DNA of 21,955 nucleotides from Oscillibacter sp. (GTDB lineage Bacteria > Bacillota > Clostridia > Oscillospirales > Oscillospiraceae). Below the pieces are notes generated by a model. That model saw only the letters and a program-made list of their open reading frames with translations. It had not been told where the DNA came from and did no database searches. The position numbers and the translations under genes are program-made. The stretch covers positions 30,129-52,083 of the forward strand of contig DNFA01000061.1 in the NCBI GenBank assembly GCA_003487665.1, read 5' to 3'. Shown in pieces: positions 1 to 6,975 of the stretch (positions within the stretch are counted from its first letter, which is position 1; each line of letters starts with the position of its first letter).

Positions 1-113
1 TTTTCATATGAAAAGACAAAGCATCCTGTTGTATGTCTCAAAAAGACAGCATGGACAATGCGGTCGAAGCGGGGGTAAAAAGAAATAAGACACAGAAAGA
101 GAGGAGCAATGAC

Positions 114-2558
114 ATGAGACAGGAAAAGAAGGTCGGGGGAACGAAACGGGCACTGTTAACCAGTGTGCTGGCCCTTGTGCTGAGCTTGGCGATGTTGGCG
201 GGCAGTACATTTGCATGGTTTACAGATACGGCCTCCACCGGCGTCAACAGGATTGTGTCCGGTAATCTGGATGTGGGTCTGGAGTATTGGGACAAGGAAA
301 GCGGTTGGCTTGACGCAGAGGACTCCAAGGATCTGTTCGACGAGAACGCCCTGTGGGAGCCGGGCTACACCCAGATTGTCTATTTGAAGGTGAAGAACGG
401 CGGCAATCTGGCATTGACCTACGCCATGCAGATCACGCCGGTGCATGAGACGGTGGGCGTCAATGTGGACGGCGAGGAGTTCAAGCTGTCCGACTATATC
501 AAGTTCGGCTGGACGACGTTTACGGCTGATGAGAATGGAACACCCGTTGCCCTTGACCGTGAAGCGGCACAGACCGGCGTCGGTGAGGGCGCGCAGCTGG
601 GGAAGACACTGCACCGTCAGGCGGAGCTGCCGCTGAAGGCCGGAGCGGAAGAACTGGTGGCACTGGTGGCTTGGATGCCCGAGAACGTGGGCAACGAGGC
701 CAACTACAGCACGGTACAGCCCACCATCGAGCTGAGCCTGAAGGTACTGGCGACCCAGGCCCCTGTGGAGAGCGACAGCTTCGACAACACCTATGACAGA
801 GATGCGGCGACTGATGAGGACTTGAACAACAAGCCGGAGTATGATTACGAATCGCGCTACGATTATGACAACTCTGAGGGTTATGGCGTTAAGTTGGTAA
901 AAAATGAAGCCGGTAAAGTGGTCAAGGCCGTTGTGTCTGGCGTGAACGGCAAGGTACCGGATGGATTCTTTGCAAATTTGAAGGGATCGGTAGATGAAAA
1001 CGGCAAACCGATAGCGGTGCCGGCCGAGAGATGGGCAGATCTCACGGAAGTCGTGATCGAGGATGGTGTGACAGAGATCGGCAAGGATGTGTTTCAAGGT
1101 TGCGTAGGGCTGACAAAAGTGACGATCCCCGGTAGCGTCAAGAAAATCGGCACTTGGTCGTTTTATATGTGCAAAGGCCTGAAAAATGTAGATATTCCCG
1201 CAAATATGGAGATCGGAGACTCCAGCTTCCGCCAAAGCGGTTTGGAGCAGGTGACGGTTTCTGGCGGCTCTGTTGGGAATTATGCCTTCCACAGAAGCGA
1301 GGATTTGAAAAAAATAACCGTCAACTGCGAGACCATAGGTGAGGAAGCGTTCTCCGGCTGCGATTATTTGACAGATATTACGCTGGGCGAGAATGTAAAA
1401 ACCCTTGGCGACAAGGCGTTCTATACCTGTGATGCTTTGGAGCGTGTTGAGATACCCAGCACCGTGACCGACATCGGGGAGAAGACTTTCTACTCTTGCC
1501 CCGCGCTGAAGGAGGCTATTATCAGAGCTGGAACGGTCAAGGCCGGAACCTTCTATAACTGCCGGACATTGACGACACTGATCATCAGTGACAACGCGAC
1601 GTTGGATGCCTCCTTTACGGTGGGAAACACGTATGCAAAAGAGACACTTGAAACCGTCAAAATCGAAAGAGGCGAGATCGGGATTAGCGCATTCAACAGT
1701 TGCCCGAGACTTACCACAGTAGAATTGGGCAATGGTGTGACTTCAGTCGGCGATAATGCATTTTCCAAATGCACAGCACTTACATCCGTTAATATTGGCG
1801 ATGGTGTGACCTCTATTGGGAAAAATGCTTTTAATGGCTGTACGGCACTGACAAATGCGAATATCGGGAGCGGCGCCATTGGCGAAAGTGCATTCAATGG
1901 CTGCACAAGCCTTGTCAATGTAACGCTGGGCAATGGCGTGACCCAAATCGGTAAAAATGCGTTTATCAGATGCGCGCAGATTCCCTCCATCACCATCGGC
2001 AGCGGTGTGACCTCTATTGGATCCGGTGCGTTTAACGGCTGTACGGCATTGACAAATGCGAATATCGGGAGCGGCGCCATTGGTGACAGCGCATTCAGTA
2101 ATTGCACGAACCTTACCACCGTGACGCTGGGTGATGGCGTGACCTCGATTGGAAGGAATGCATTCCTCAAATGTAAGGCACTGACCTCCATGAACATTGG
2201 CAGCAGCGTGACAACGATTGCACCATATGCGTTTAGCAATTGTACGGCACTGGAAGAAGTGAGGATTTCTGCCGCTCAGATAGGTAATCAGGCGTTCAGA
2301 AGTGCAAAAGCCTTGAAAAAGGTTACCCTCGGTGAGGGCGTGGAAACCATTCCGGCAGGAGCCTTTAGCAGCTGCGGGATGGGGGATAGAAATAATCCCG
2401 GCCAGCTTTACCTGAAGGCTGGCAAATGGACATGTGGCGGCCAAACCATTACCGTAGCGGCGGGACAAGCGATCTCTTATGAAAATGCAAATGCATTTTT
2501 CGGCAAGATTACATCCGCTAACAACATCGCCACTTGGTCTGCGCCTGTCAATCCCTAA
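114..2558 (+). CDS. SipW-type-signal, TasA-like/BspA leucine-rich-repeat surface protein
   Basis: Secreted protein of 814 residues. The frame stays open upstream to an ATG at 33, but the ATG at 114 has a good ribosome site (GAGGAG at 101-106, 7 bases away) and puts the signal peptide at the N-terminus. Residues 10-38 are a signal of the SipW-dependent kind: basic KR, a long hydrophobic run, then STFAWFTD. Residues about 40-215 resemble the TasA/camelysin beta-sandwich. An acidic, Tyr/Asp-rich linker follows (about 219-257). Residues 310-755 hold about 20 LRR_5 (BspA-type) units of 21-26 residues with the G(V)xxIGxxAFxxC pattern. The C-terminal tail, about 60 residues, has no LPXTG or membrane anchor. 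Known family role: TasA-like proteins form surface or matrix fibres and BspA repeats bind partners; adhesion or matrix function here is inference. No SipW peptidase gene lies in the window. Base composition is AT-richer than the following genes. Confidence 0.85.
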   Translation: MRQEKKVGGTKRALLTSVLALVLSLAMLAGSTFAWFTDTASTGVNRIVSGNLDVGLEYWDKESGWLDAEDSKDLFDENALWEPGYTQIVYLKVKNGGNLALTYAMQITPVHETVGVNVDGEEFKLSDYIKFGWTTFTADENGTPVALDREAAQTGVGEGAQLGKTLHRQAELPLKAGAEELVALVAWMPENVGNEANYSTVQPTIELSLKVLATQAPVESDSFDNTYDRDAATDEDLNNKPEYDYESRYDYDNSEGYGVKLVKNEAGKVVKAVVSGVNGKVPDGFFANLKGSVDENGKPIAVPAERWADLTEVVIEDGVTEIGKDVFQGCVGLTKVTIPGSVKKIGTWSFYMCKGLKNVDIPANMEIGDSSFRQSGLEQVTVSGGSVGNYAFHRSEDLKKITVNCETIGEEAFSGCDYLTDITLGENVKTLGDKAFYTCDALERVEIPSTVTDIGEKTFYSCPALKEAIIRAGTVKAGTFYNCRTLTTLIISDNATLDASFTVGNTYAKETLETVKIERGEIGISAFNSCPRLTTVELGNGVTSVGDNAFSKCTALTSVNIGDGVTSIGKNAFNGCTALTNANIGSGAIGESAFNGCTSLVNVTLGNGVTQIGKNAFIRCAQIPSITIGSGVTSIGSGAFNGCTALTNANIGSGAIGDSAFSNCTNLTTVTLGDGVTSIGRNAFLKCKALTSMNIGSSVTTIAPYAFSNCTALEEVRISAAQIGNQAFRSAKALKKVTLGEGVETIPAGAFSSCGMGDRNNPGQLYLKAGKWTCGGQTITVAAGQAISYENANAFFGKITSANNIATWSAPVNP
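1710..2312 (+). repeat. Three tandem 201-base (67-residue) super-repeats inside the LRR gene
   Basis: Within the LRR region the units fall into three blocks, 1710-1910, 1911-2111 and 2112-2312, each made of units of 23, 23 and 21 residues. Blocks 1 and 2 share long near-identical DNA at exactly 201-base offset, for example GGTGTGACCTCTATTGG at 1803 and 2004 and the LTNANIGSGAIG unit in both. This suggests recent in-frame duplication rather than ancient repeat divergence. Confidence 0.8.
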
Positions 2559-2581
2559 CCCGCTATTTGCCCTCCCCATGA

Positions 2582-2618
2582 GAAGTCCCGCGTCTTCGGA
2601 CGCGGGGCTTCGCCTTTT
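2582..2618 (+). terminator. Rho-independent terminator of the LRR gene
   Basis: A 13-bp stem (2582-2594 with 2599-2611, one T-G wobble) closed by a TTCG tetraloop and followed by GCCTTTT. The U-tract is short but the stem is very strong. It begins 23 bases after the LRR stop codon and ends just before the cysS promoter. Confidence 0.7.
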
Positions 2619-2629
2619 GACCAAATGAC

Positions 2630-2658
2630 TTGACAGGCGGGGAAATTCCTGCTACTAT
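2630..2658 (+). promoter_or_regulatory. Promoter for the T-box leader and cysS
   Basis: TTGACA at 2630-2635, a 17-base spacer and TACTAT at 2653-2658. Transcription would start near 2665, just ahead of T-box Stem I. Confidence 0.75.
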
Positions 2659-2666
2659 TAACTGAA

Positions 2667-2897
2667 CCGAATAGCGCGTTGATCGGAAAGAGTACGCACC
2701 AGAGCTTTGCCAAGAGAGGGACGGCCACCGGCTGAAAGCCGTCCTGCCGAGCGGTGCGGAAAGTGCGTCCGGGAGCGCGGGGGATGTGGATGCCCTCCGG
2801 CTGGCCAACGTCATCAGGCCGTACTTGAGTGATAAACGAGAGTGGAACCGCGAAGTTCATTTCGCCTCTCAGACCATGCGTCTGAGAGGCGTTTTTT
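2667..2897 (+). promoter_or_regulatory. T-box riboswitch (tRNA-Cys sensing) upstream of cysS
   Basis: A complete transcription-attenuating T-box. Stem I starts with GCGCGTT near 2674, carries the AGTA loop-E-like element at 2690-2693 and returns with AGCGCG near 2774-2779. The likely specifier codon is TGC (Cys) at 2764-2766, after GAAAG. The T-box core AGAGTGGAACCGCG is at 2839-2852. The antiterminator is explicit: helix A1 2838-2842 with 2866-2870, a 7-base bulge TGGAACC at 2843-2849, helix A2 2850-2854 with 2861-2865. The competing terminator is 2864-2873 with 2881-2890 plus a T6 run at 2892-2897. The bulge TGGA would pair with a UCCA acceptor end, matching the U73 discriminator of tRNA-Cys. 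Uncharged tRNA-Cys should therefore switch cysS on. Confidence 0.95.
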
Positions 2898-2936
2898 ATC
2901 GTTCAAATAAATTCATCATATAAAAGGAGAAGCACC

Positions 2937-4385
2937 ATGTATCTGTATAATTCCGCTACCCACAAGAAAGAGGAGTTCAAGACCCACACGCCGGGGCATG
3001 TGGAGATGTACACCTGCGGCCCCACCGTGTACCACTTTGCCCATATCGGCAACCTGCGCTCCTACATCATGGAGGACGTGCTGGAGAAGTACCTGCGCTA
3101 CGCCGGATACGACGTGAACCGCGTCATGAACATCACCGACGTGGGACACCTGACCTCCGACGCCGACGAGGGCGAGGACAAGATGCTCAAGGGCGCCAAG
3201 CGGGAGCACAAGTCCGTCATGGAGATCGCCCAGTATTACACCGACGCCTTCTTCTCCGACTGCCGGAAGCTGAACATCAAGCGCCCGGACGTGGTGCAGC
3301 CCGCCACCGGCCTGATCGACGACTATATCAAGATCATCACCAAGCTCATCGACACGGGCTACGCGTATCTGGCCGGCGGCAACGTGTACTTCGACACCAG
3401 CAAGCTGAAACGGTACTACATCTTCAACGACCACAACGAGGAGGATCTGGCCGTGGGCGTCCGCGAGGGCGTGGAGGAGGACACCAACAAGCGCAACAAG
3501 AACGACTTTGTGCTGTGGTTCACCAAGTCCAAGTTCGAGGATCAGGCGCTGAAATGGGATTCCCCCTGGGGCGTGGGCTACCCCGGCTGGCACATTGAGT
3601 GCTCCGGCATCTCCATGAAGTACAACGGCGAGTACCTGGATCTGCACTGCGGCGGCGTGGACAACGCCTTCCCCCACCACACCAACGAGATCGCCCAGTC
3701 GGAGAGCTATCTGGGTCACCCCTGGTGCCCCCACTGGTGCCATGTGGCGCACCTGAACACCGACCACGGCAAGATGTCCAAGTCCAAGGGCGAGTTCCTG
3801 ACCGTCAGCCTGCTGGAGGAGAAGGGCTACGACCCGCTGGCCTACCGGTTCTTCTGCCTGCAGAGCCACTACCGCAAGAGCCTTGTGTTCACGTGGGAGA
3901 ATCTGGACAACGCCACCGTCGCCTACAACAAGCTGCTGGCACGCATCGCAGCGCTGAAGGACGAGGGCGACGTGGAGCAGGCTGCCTTTGACGAGTACAA
4001 GGCCAAGTTCATGGCGGCTATGGACAACGACCTGAACACCTCCATGGCGGTGACGGTGCTGTATGACGTGCTGAAGGCCAAGACCAACGACAAGACGAAG
4101 CTGGCGCTGCTGGACAGCTTCGACACGGTGCTGGGATTGAAGCTGCTGGAGAAGGCGGCGGAGCTGCGCGCCAAGCAGGTGGCCGCCGCGCCCGCTGCCG
4201 GCGGGTTTGCCGTGGTCAGCGAGGACGGCGAGGAGAACGCCGAGGTGGAGGCGCTGATCCGCGCCCGCGCCGACGCGAAGAAGGCCAAGAATTTTGCGGA
4301 GGCCGACCGCATCCGCGACGAGCTGAAGGCGCAGGGCATCGAGATCACCGATGTACCCGGCGGCGCCAAGTGGAAGCGCGTTTAA
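2937..4385 (+). CDS. cysS: Cysteinyl-tRNA synthetase
   Basis: Charges tRNA-Cys with cysteine in the cytoplasm. It is a class I synthetase of 482 residues, normal for bacterial CysS. The HIGH-like signature is HFAHIGN (33-39) after the conserved CGPTVY; KMSKS is at 279-283. The four zinc ligands that select cysteine are visible: C27, C222 (in ECSGIS), H247 and E251 (in HHTNE). The C-terminal helical and anticodon-binding part ends in a Lys-rich tail with ITDVPGGAKWKRV. The start is supported by AAGGAGA at 2924-2930. It is the sole gene downstream of the T-box leader and is closed by its own terminator, so its expression should follow tRNA-Cys charging. No truncation or missing catalytic residue is seen. 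Confidence 0.98.
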   Translation: MYLYNSATHKKEEFKTHTPGHVEMYTCGPTVYHFAHIGNLRSYIMEDVLEKYLRYAGYDVNRVMNITDVGHLTSDADEGEDKMLKGAKREHKSVMEIAQYYTDAFFSDCRKLNIKRPDVVQPATGLIDDYIKIITKLIDTGYAYLAGGNVYFDTSKLKRYYIFNDHNEEDLAVGVREGVEEDTNKRNKNDFVLWFTKSKFEDQALKWDSPWGVGYPGWHIECSGISMKYNGEYLDLHCGGVDNAFPHHTNEIAQSESYLGHPWCPHWCHVAHLNTDHGKMSKSKGEFLTVSLLEEKGYDPLAYRFFCLQSHYRKSLVFTWENLDNATVAYNKLLARIAALKDEGDVEQAAFDEYKAKFMAAMDNDLNTSMAVTVLYDVLKAKTNDKTKLALLDSFDTVLGLKLLEKAAELRAKQVAAAPAAGGFAVVSEDGEENAEVEALIRARADAKKAKNFAEADRIRDELKAQGIEITDVPGGAKWKRV

Positions 4386-4398
4386 GTTGACATAAAAA

Positions 4399-4427
4399 AG
4401 AGCGCCCGTGCGGGCGCTCTTTTTTTG
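4399..4427 (+). terminator. Terminator of cysS, probably bidirectional
   Basis: GC-rich stem 4399-4408 with 4411-4420 (GTGC loop when the top pair opens), followed by a T-run to 4427 and preceded by an A-run. The A-run means it can also stop the minus-strand small gene arriving from 4511. Confidence 0.92.
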
Positions 4428-4435
4428 CGATAGGA

Positions 4436-4508
4436 GGGACGCCGTCCCCTATGGGCGGACAGAGTCGCACTGTCATTCCGAGCCAGTGACCGCATCCCCT
4501 ACGAAAGG
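4436..4508. repeat. Degenerate intergenic repeat mosaic
   Basis: GGGACGCCGTCCCCTATGGG followed by GGCGGACAGAGTCG, then TGTCATTCCGAGCCAGTG and CGCATCCCCTACG. The first two pieces match, inverted, the element at 13281-13345. From memory, the GTAGGGG-type and TGTCATTGCGAGCCAGTG-type pieces resemble small dispersed intergenic repeats of Oscillospiraceae-like genomes. An open frame crosses this stretch on the plus strand but has no protein-like content. Confidence 0.55.
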
Positions 4509-4510
4509 CT

Positions 4511-4657
4511 TCACTTTGCACCATTCAGGAACAGTTCCTCTGCCTGTTGCTGTGCGCAGGTCAGACAGGACACAGCGCTGTCCGTTCGCCCGGCGGCTAT
4601 TTCCCGCAGCGCCGTGGTAATGGCATTGAACAGCAAAAGATACATCTTCTTGTACAT
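4511..4657 (-). CDS. Small conserved-looking 48-residue protein
   Basis: A complete small gene on the minus strand: ATG at 4657-4655, TGA at 4513-4511, with a purine-rich site (GGGGGTG) just upstream. The product begins MYKKMYLLLFNAITTALREI and continues with a Cys-containing stretch (SCLTCAQQQAEELFLNGAK end), which reads as two amphipathic helices. A strong consensus promoter lies at 4733-4705 pointing at it, the best evidence that it is real. Small proteins of this look (a LFNAxTxAL start and an AQQxxEE end) are, from memory, common in Clostridia; I know of no assigned function. It runs divergently from the ribbon-helix-helix gene at 4757 and would end at the cysS terminator. Confidence 0.72.
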   Translation of the reverse strand: MYKKMYLLLFNAITTALREIAAGRTDSAVSCLTCAQQQAEELFLNGAK

Positions 4658-4674
4658 TTTTTCACCCCCGTCCA

Positions 4675-4698
4675 TGCGTCATAACTGCGTCAAACGCA
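4675..4698. promoter_or_regulatory. Operator-like palindrome and half-site repeat
   Basis: TGCGTCA occurs at 4675-4681 and 4686-4692, 11 bases (one helical turn) apart. The second copy is half of a perfect inverted repeat, TGCGT-CAA-ACGCA, at 4686-4698. It sits at and just downstream of the predicted start of the minus-strand small gene transcript, where a bound repressor would block transcription. The neighbouring ribbon-helix-helix protein is a candidate binder (inference). Confidence 0.5.
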
Positions 4699-4704
4699 CA
4701 ATTT

Positions 4705-4733
4705 ACTATACTCCTTCGCTATTATTTTGTCAA
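4705..4733 (-). promoter_or_regulatory. Promoter of the 48-residue protein gene
   Basis: On the minus strand TTGACA (4733-4728), a 17-base spacer and TATAGT (4710-4705). A full -35 consensus with ideal spacing, about 50 bases upstream of the small gene's ATG. Confidence 0.78.
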
Positions 4734-4756
4734 TACTTCGTCATGGAGGCGGCAAA

Positions 4757-4927
4757 ATGAAGGATAATCTCAGTCGATACACGCTGCGGGTAGAGCAGGT
4801 ACTGCTGGACAAGCTGGGCTATATCGCGGAATATGAGGGACGCACAAAGAACCGGGAGCTGGAGCAGATGATCAAAAAGCGCATCAGCGACTTTGAAAAA
4901 GAGCACGGAGAGATCCCACAGGCATAA
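4757..4927 (+). CDS. Small ribbon-helix-helix (Arc/CopG-like) protein
   Basis: A 56-residue protein starting at 4757, chosen over the in-frame start at 4727 because GGAGG at 4745-4749 is 7 bases upstream of it. The N-terminal SRYTLRVEQVLLDKLGYIAE fits a short beta strand followed by helix A, and the segment GRTKNRELEQMIKKRI fits the turn and second helix of Arc-type DNA-binding dimers; the tail is charged. The fold call is from sequence pattern only. Arc-like proteins are often autoregulators or antitoxins, but no toxin gene sits beside it on the same strand. It is followed at once by a strong terminator. I see no convincing plus-strand promoter, although a TATACT-like -10 occurs near 4707. 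Confidence 0.75.
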   Translation: MKDNLSRYTLRVEQVLLDKLGYIAEYEGRTKNRELEQMIKKRISDFEKEHGEIPQA

Positions 4928-4957
4928 AAAAGAGACGGCGAAGCCGTCTCTTTTTTT
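4926..4957. terminator. Bidirectional terminator between the RHH gene and the Pr6Pr gene
   Basis: Stem GAGACGGC (4932-4939) with GCCGTCTC (4943-4950), loop GAA, T7 at 4951-4957 and A6 at 4926-4931. It therefore has a U-tract in both directions. The TAA stop of the minus-strand membrane protein overlaps the T-run. Confidence 0.92.
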
Positions 4958-5600
4958 ATGTCAACCGACCTCCGACCCCCACGAACAGGCAGCCCAGCGC
5001 GAAGAAAAACGCCAGAATGCCGGTGACGTACAGCCAGAAGCGCTTTGCGCCCAGCCGGGGATAGTCCAGAAACGGGTAGGGGTACAGCTTGTCGCTGTGG
5101 CCGATGGGCACGCCGGTGCGCGCCCGCAGCATGGCAAAGGCGAAGTACGCCAGCGGCAGCACCAGCCACCACGCGGCGTGACCCACGGTCAGGCCGGTCT
5201 TATCCTGCCACAGCAGCCATTGCAGCACCACAAGGCCGGGGGTGACGTAGTGGACACACAGATTCCCGAAGGAGAAGCGCCCTCTCAGCCAGCTCTCGTC
5301 GCCCCGGCGCCGGGCGGAGGGGATGAGCACAAAGGCGTAGATCAAATGGGTGACGTAGATGCACAGCGTCACGCTCACCGCCACGCCGGGGGAGCTGAGC
5401 CACCGGTACGCGCCGCCGTCCGGGTCACAGCTGGCGATGCCCAGCACCAGCTCGTACACCAGAATGAAGAGGTTGCTCAGGTGGGTGTAGTACACGAAAA
5501 ACCCGGCGCGGAAGCATTTCTTCTCCGGCAGCCACGCCTTTTTCCACAGGCCGACGGCGGCGATGACCGCGATAGCCAGAGCCGATATCCGCAGCATCAT
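4956..5600 (-). CDS. Pr6Pr family integral membrane protein
   Basis: A 214-residue protein with about six membrane helices (roughly residues 3-20, 33-54, 73-93, 112-130, 143-158 and 188-208). Recognisable Pr6Pr-type signatures are YYTHLSNLF near the start, the HYVTPGLVVLQWLLW segment in the middle and YPYPFLDYPRLG before the last helix. The biochemical role of the family is not established, so none is assigned. It is the last gene of the yfcE-nfo operon; its ATG overlaps the nfo stop (ATGATG), implying translational coupling. Two adjacent ATG codons make the exact start uncertain by one residue. Confidence 0.82.
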   Translation of the reverse strand: MMLRISALAIAVIAAVGLWKKAWLPEKKCFRAGFFVYYTHLSNLFILVYELVLGIASCDPDGGAYRWLSSPGVAVSVTLCIYVTHLIYAFVLIPSARRRGDESWLRGRFSFGNLCVHYVTPGLVVLQWLLWQDKTGLTVGHAAWWLVLPLAYFAFAMLRARTGVPIGHSDKLYPYPFLDYPRLGAKRFWLYVTGILAFFFALGCLFVGVGGRLT

Positions 5601-6430
5601 ACGCCGTGCAGCTCCTTCAGCAGGGCGATCTCACGGGCATAGCCCGGCAGCTCGTTGGGCGTCTCCAGCACGAAGGGCAGCCCCTGCAGCGCCGGATGGC
5701 GCACCACGCGCCCCAGCGCCTCCGCGCCCAGACAGCCCTCGCCGATGCGGGCGTGGCGATCCTTGTGGGAGCCGACCGGGTTCAGGCTGTCGTTGACGTG
5801 GACGGCTCTCAGCCGGTCAAGGCCGATGACCCGGTCGAACTCCGTCAGCACGCCGTCCGGGTCGTCCGCGATGTCGTACCCCGCATCGGACACATGGCAG
5901 GTGTCCAGACACACGCCCAGCTTGTCCGACAGCTCCACCCGGTCGATGATCTCCCGCAGCTCCTCGAAGCGGCTGCCCACCTCGCTGCCCTTGCCGGACA
6001 TGGTCTCCAGCAGCACCGTGGTGCGGATATCCGGCGTCAGGATGGCGTTCAGCGTCTCCGCGATCTGACAGATGCCCGTCTCGATGCCCTGCCCGGTATG
6101 GCTGCCGGGGTGGAAGTTGTACACGTTGCCGGGAATATGCTCCATGCGCTTCAGGTCGTCCGCCAGCGTCATGCGGGCAAACTCCCGGGTGTGCTCGTCC
6201 TTGGAGCAGGGGTTGATGGTGTACGGCGCGTGAGCCACCAGCGTGCCGAAGCCATGCTCCGCCGCGAGCGCCAGAAACGCAGCCACGTCCGCCGGGTCGA
6301 TGGCCTTGGCCTTGCTGCCACGTGGATTGCGGGTGAAGAACTGAAAGGTGTTGGCGCCAATGGACAGCGCCGTTTTGCCCATAGCCAGAAAGCCGTCGGA
6401 GGCGGAGAGATGGCAGCCGATATAGAACAT
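5597..6430 (-). CDS. nfo: Endonuclease IV (AP endonuclease)
   Basis: Cuts DNA 5' to abasic sites in base-excision repair. It is a TIM-barrel enzyme of 277 residues, a usual length. All nine metal ligands of the trinuclear zinc site can be placed: H67 (AHAPY), H107 (FHPGSH), E142 (LLETM), D176 and H179 (CLDTCH), H211 (HVNDS), D224 and H226 (HKDRHARIGEG), and E256 (VLETP). An AAGGAGA ribosome site precedes the ATG. It lies 13 bases after the phosphoesterase gene and overlaps the next membrane protein gene, so the three are one operon. Nothing in the sequence indicates SOS control. Confidence 0.96.
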   Translation of the reverse strand: MFYIGCHLSASDGFLAMGKTALSIGANTFQFFTRNPRGSKAKAIDPADVAAFLALAAEHGFGTLVAHAPYTINPCSKDEHTREFARMTLADDLKRMEHIPGNVYNFHPGSHTGQGIETGICQIAETLNAILTPDIRTTVLLETMSGKGSEVGSRFEELREIIDRVELSDKLGVCLDTCHVSDAGYDIADDPDGVLTEFDRVIGLDRLRAVHVNDSLNPVGSHKDRHARIGEGCLGAEALGRVVRHPALQGLPFVLETPNELPGYAREIALLKELHGV

Positions 6431-6443
6431 GGTGTGTCTCCTT

Positions 6444-6908
6444 TCACAGCGCCAGCGTCCGGACGTCCGCGTGGCCGTTGTCGATGGTGAGTATGCCGCA
6501 GGTGGGATGCAGCCTGTCGCCTGCCGCGCCGGGATTCAGCGTCAGCAGAGAGCCGTCGTTGTCCACCAGCGGCACATGGGTGTGGCCGAACAGCAGTACC
6601 TGCGCGCCGTACTCCTTTGCCGCGTACAGGGCGGACATGGGGGAGCTTTTCACGTTCCGGGTGTGACCGTGGAGCATGAAAATGCGCACGCCGCCCATCT
6701 CCAGCAGCCGCTCCGGCTGGTCGCAGCTGCCCCAGTCGCAGTTGCCGGGCACGCCCTCCATGGGCAGGGCGGGGAATTCCCCCTCCAGCGCCGTCAGATC
6801 CCGCTGACAGTCGCCCAGATGCAGCACCCGATCCGGCTGCACCTGCTCCACGGCGCGTATCATATTGCCCACGTTCCCGTGGGAATCGGAGAGTACAAGA
6901 ATGGTCAT
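6444..6908 (-). CDS. YfcE/MJ0936-type metallophosphoesterase
   Basis: A 154-residue calcineurin-like phosphodiesterase, cytoplasmic. The metal-binding motifs run in the usual order: DSHG (D8, H10), GD (D33), GNCD (N56), HGH (H80) and GHTH (H109, H111). YfcE-family enzymes hydrolyse phosphodiesters on model substrates; the natural substrate is unknown. Many relatives sit next to rdgB or rph, but here the partners are nfo and a Pr6Pr protein. First gene of the minus-strand operon, with GAGGTG six bases before its ATG and a consensus promoter 40 bases upstream. Confidence 0.9.
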   Translation of the reverse strand: MTILVLSDSHGNVGNMIRAVEQVQPDRVLHLGDCQRDLTALEGEFPALPMEGVPGNCDWGSCDQPERLLEMGGVRIFMLHGHTRNVKSSPMSALYAAKEYGAQVLLFGHTHVPLVDNDGSLLTLNPGAAGDRLHPTCGILTIDNGHADVRTLAL

Positions 6909-6946
6909 GAGAGCACCTCGCAGGGGATATGATCGATATGACAGGT

Positions 6947-6975
6947 ATTATACCACTCCCGCCTTGCAAACTCAA
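6947..6975 (-). promoter_or_regulatory. Promoter of the phosphoesterase-nfo operon
   Basis: Minus-strand TTGAGT (6975-6970), 17-base spacer and a perfect TATAAT (6952-6947). Its -35 box directly abuts that of the divergent plus-strand promoter. Confidence 0.82.

Noticed and set aside
33..113. Upstream ATG extending the LRR protein by 27 residues
   Set aside because: It would bury the signal peptide behind a charged extension and has no clear ribosome site, unlike the ATG at 114.
156..1292. Long open frame on the minus strand opposite the LRR gene
   Set aside because: No ribosome site, no recognisable domain, and it is the shadow of a gene with clear domains on the plus strand.
1700..2320. 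Regularly spaced repeats considered as a CRISPR-like array
   Set aside because: They are in-frame leucine-rich repeats with protein-level periodicity and no spacer structure.
2916..3869. 317-codon minus-strand frame opposite cysS
   Set aside because: Valine/leucine/histidine-rich composition typical of antisense of GC-rich coding DNA; cysS has complete motifs.
4408..4620. 70-codon plus-strand frame after cysS
   Set aside because: Starts inside the cysS terminator, crosses repeats, and is antisense to a better-supported small gene.
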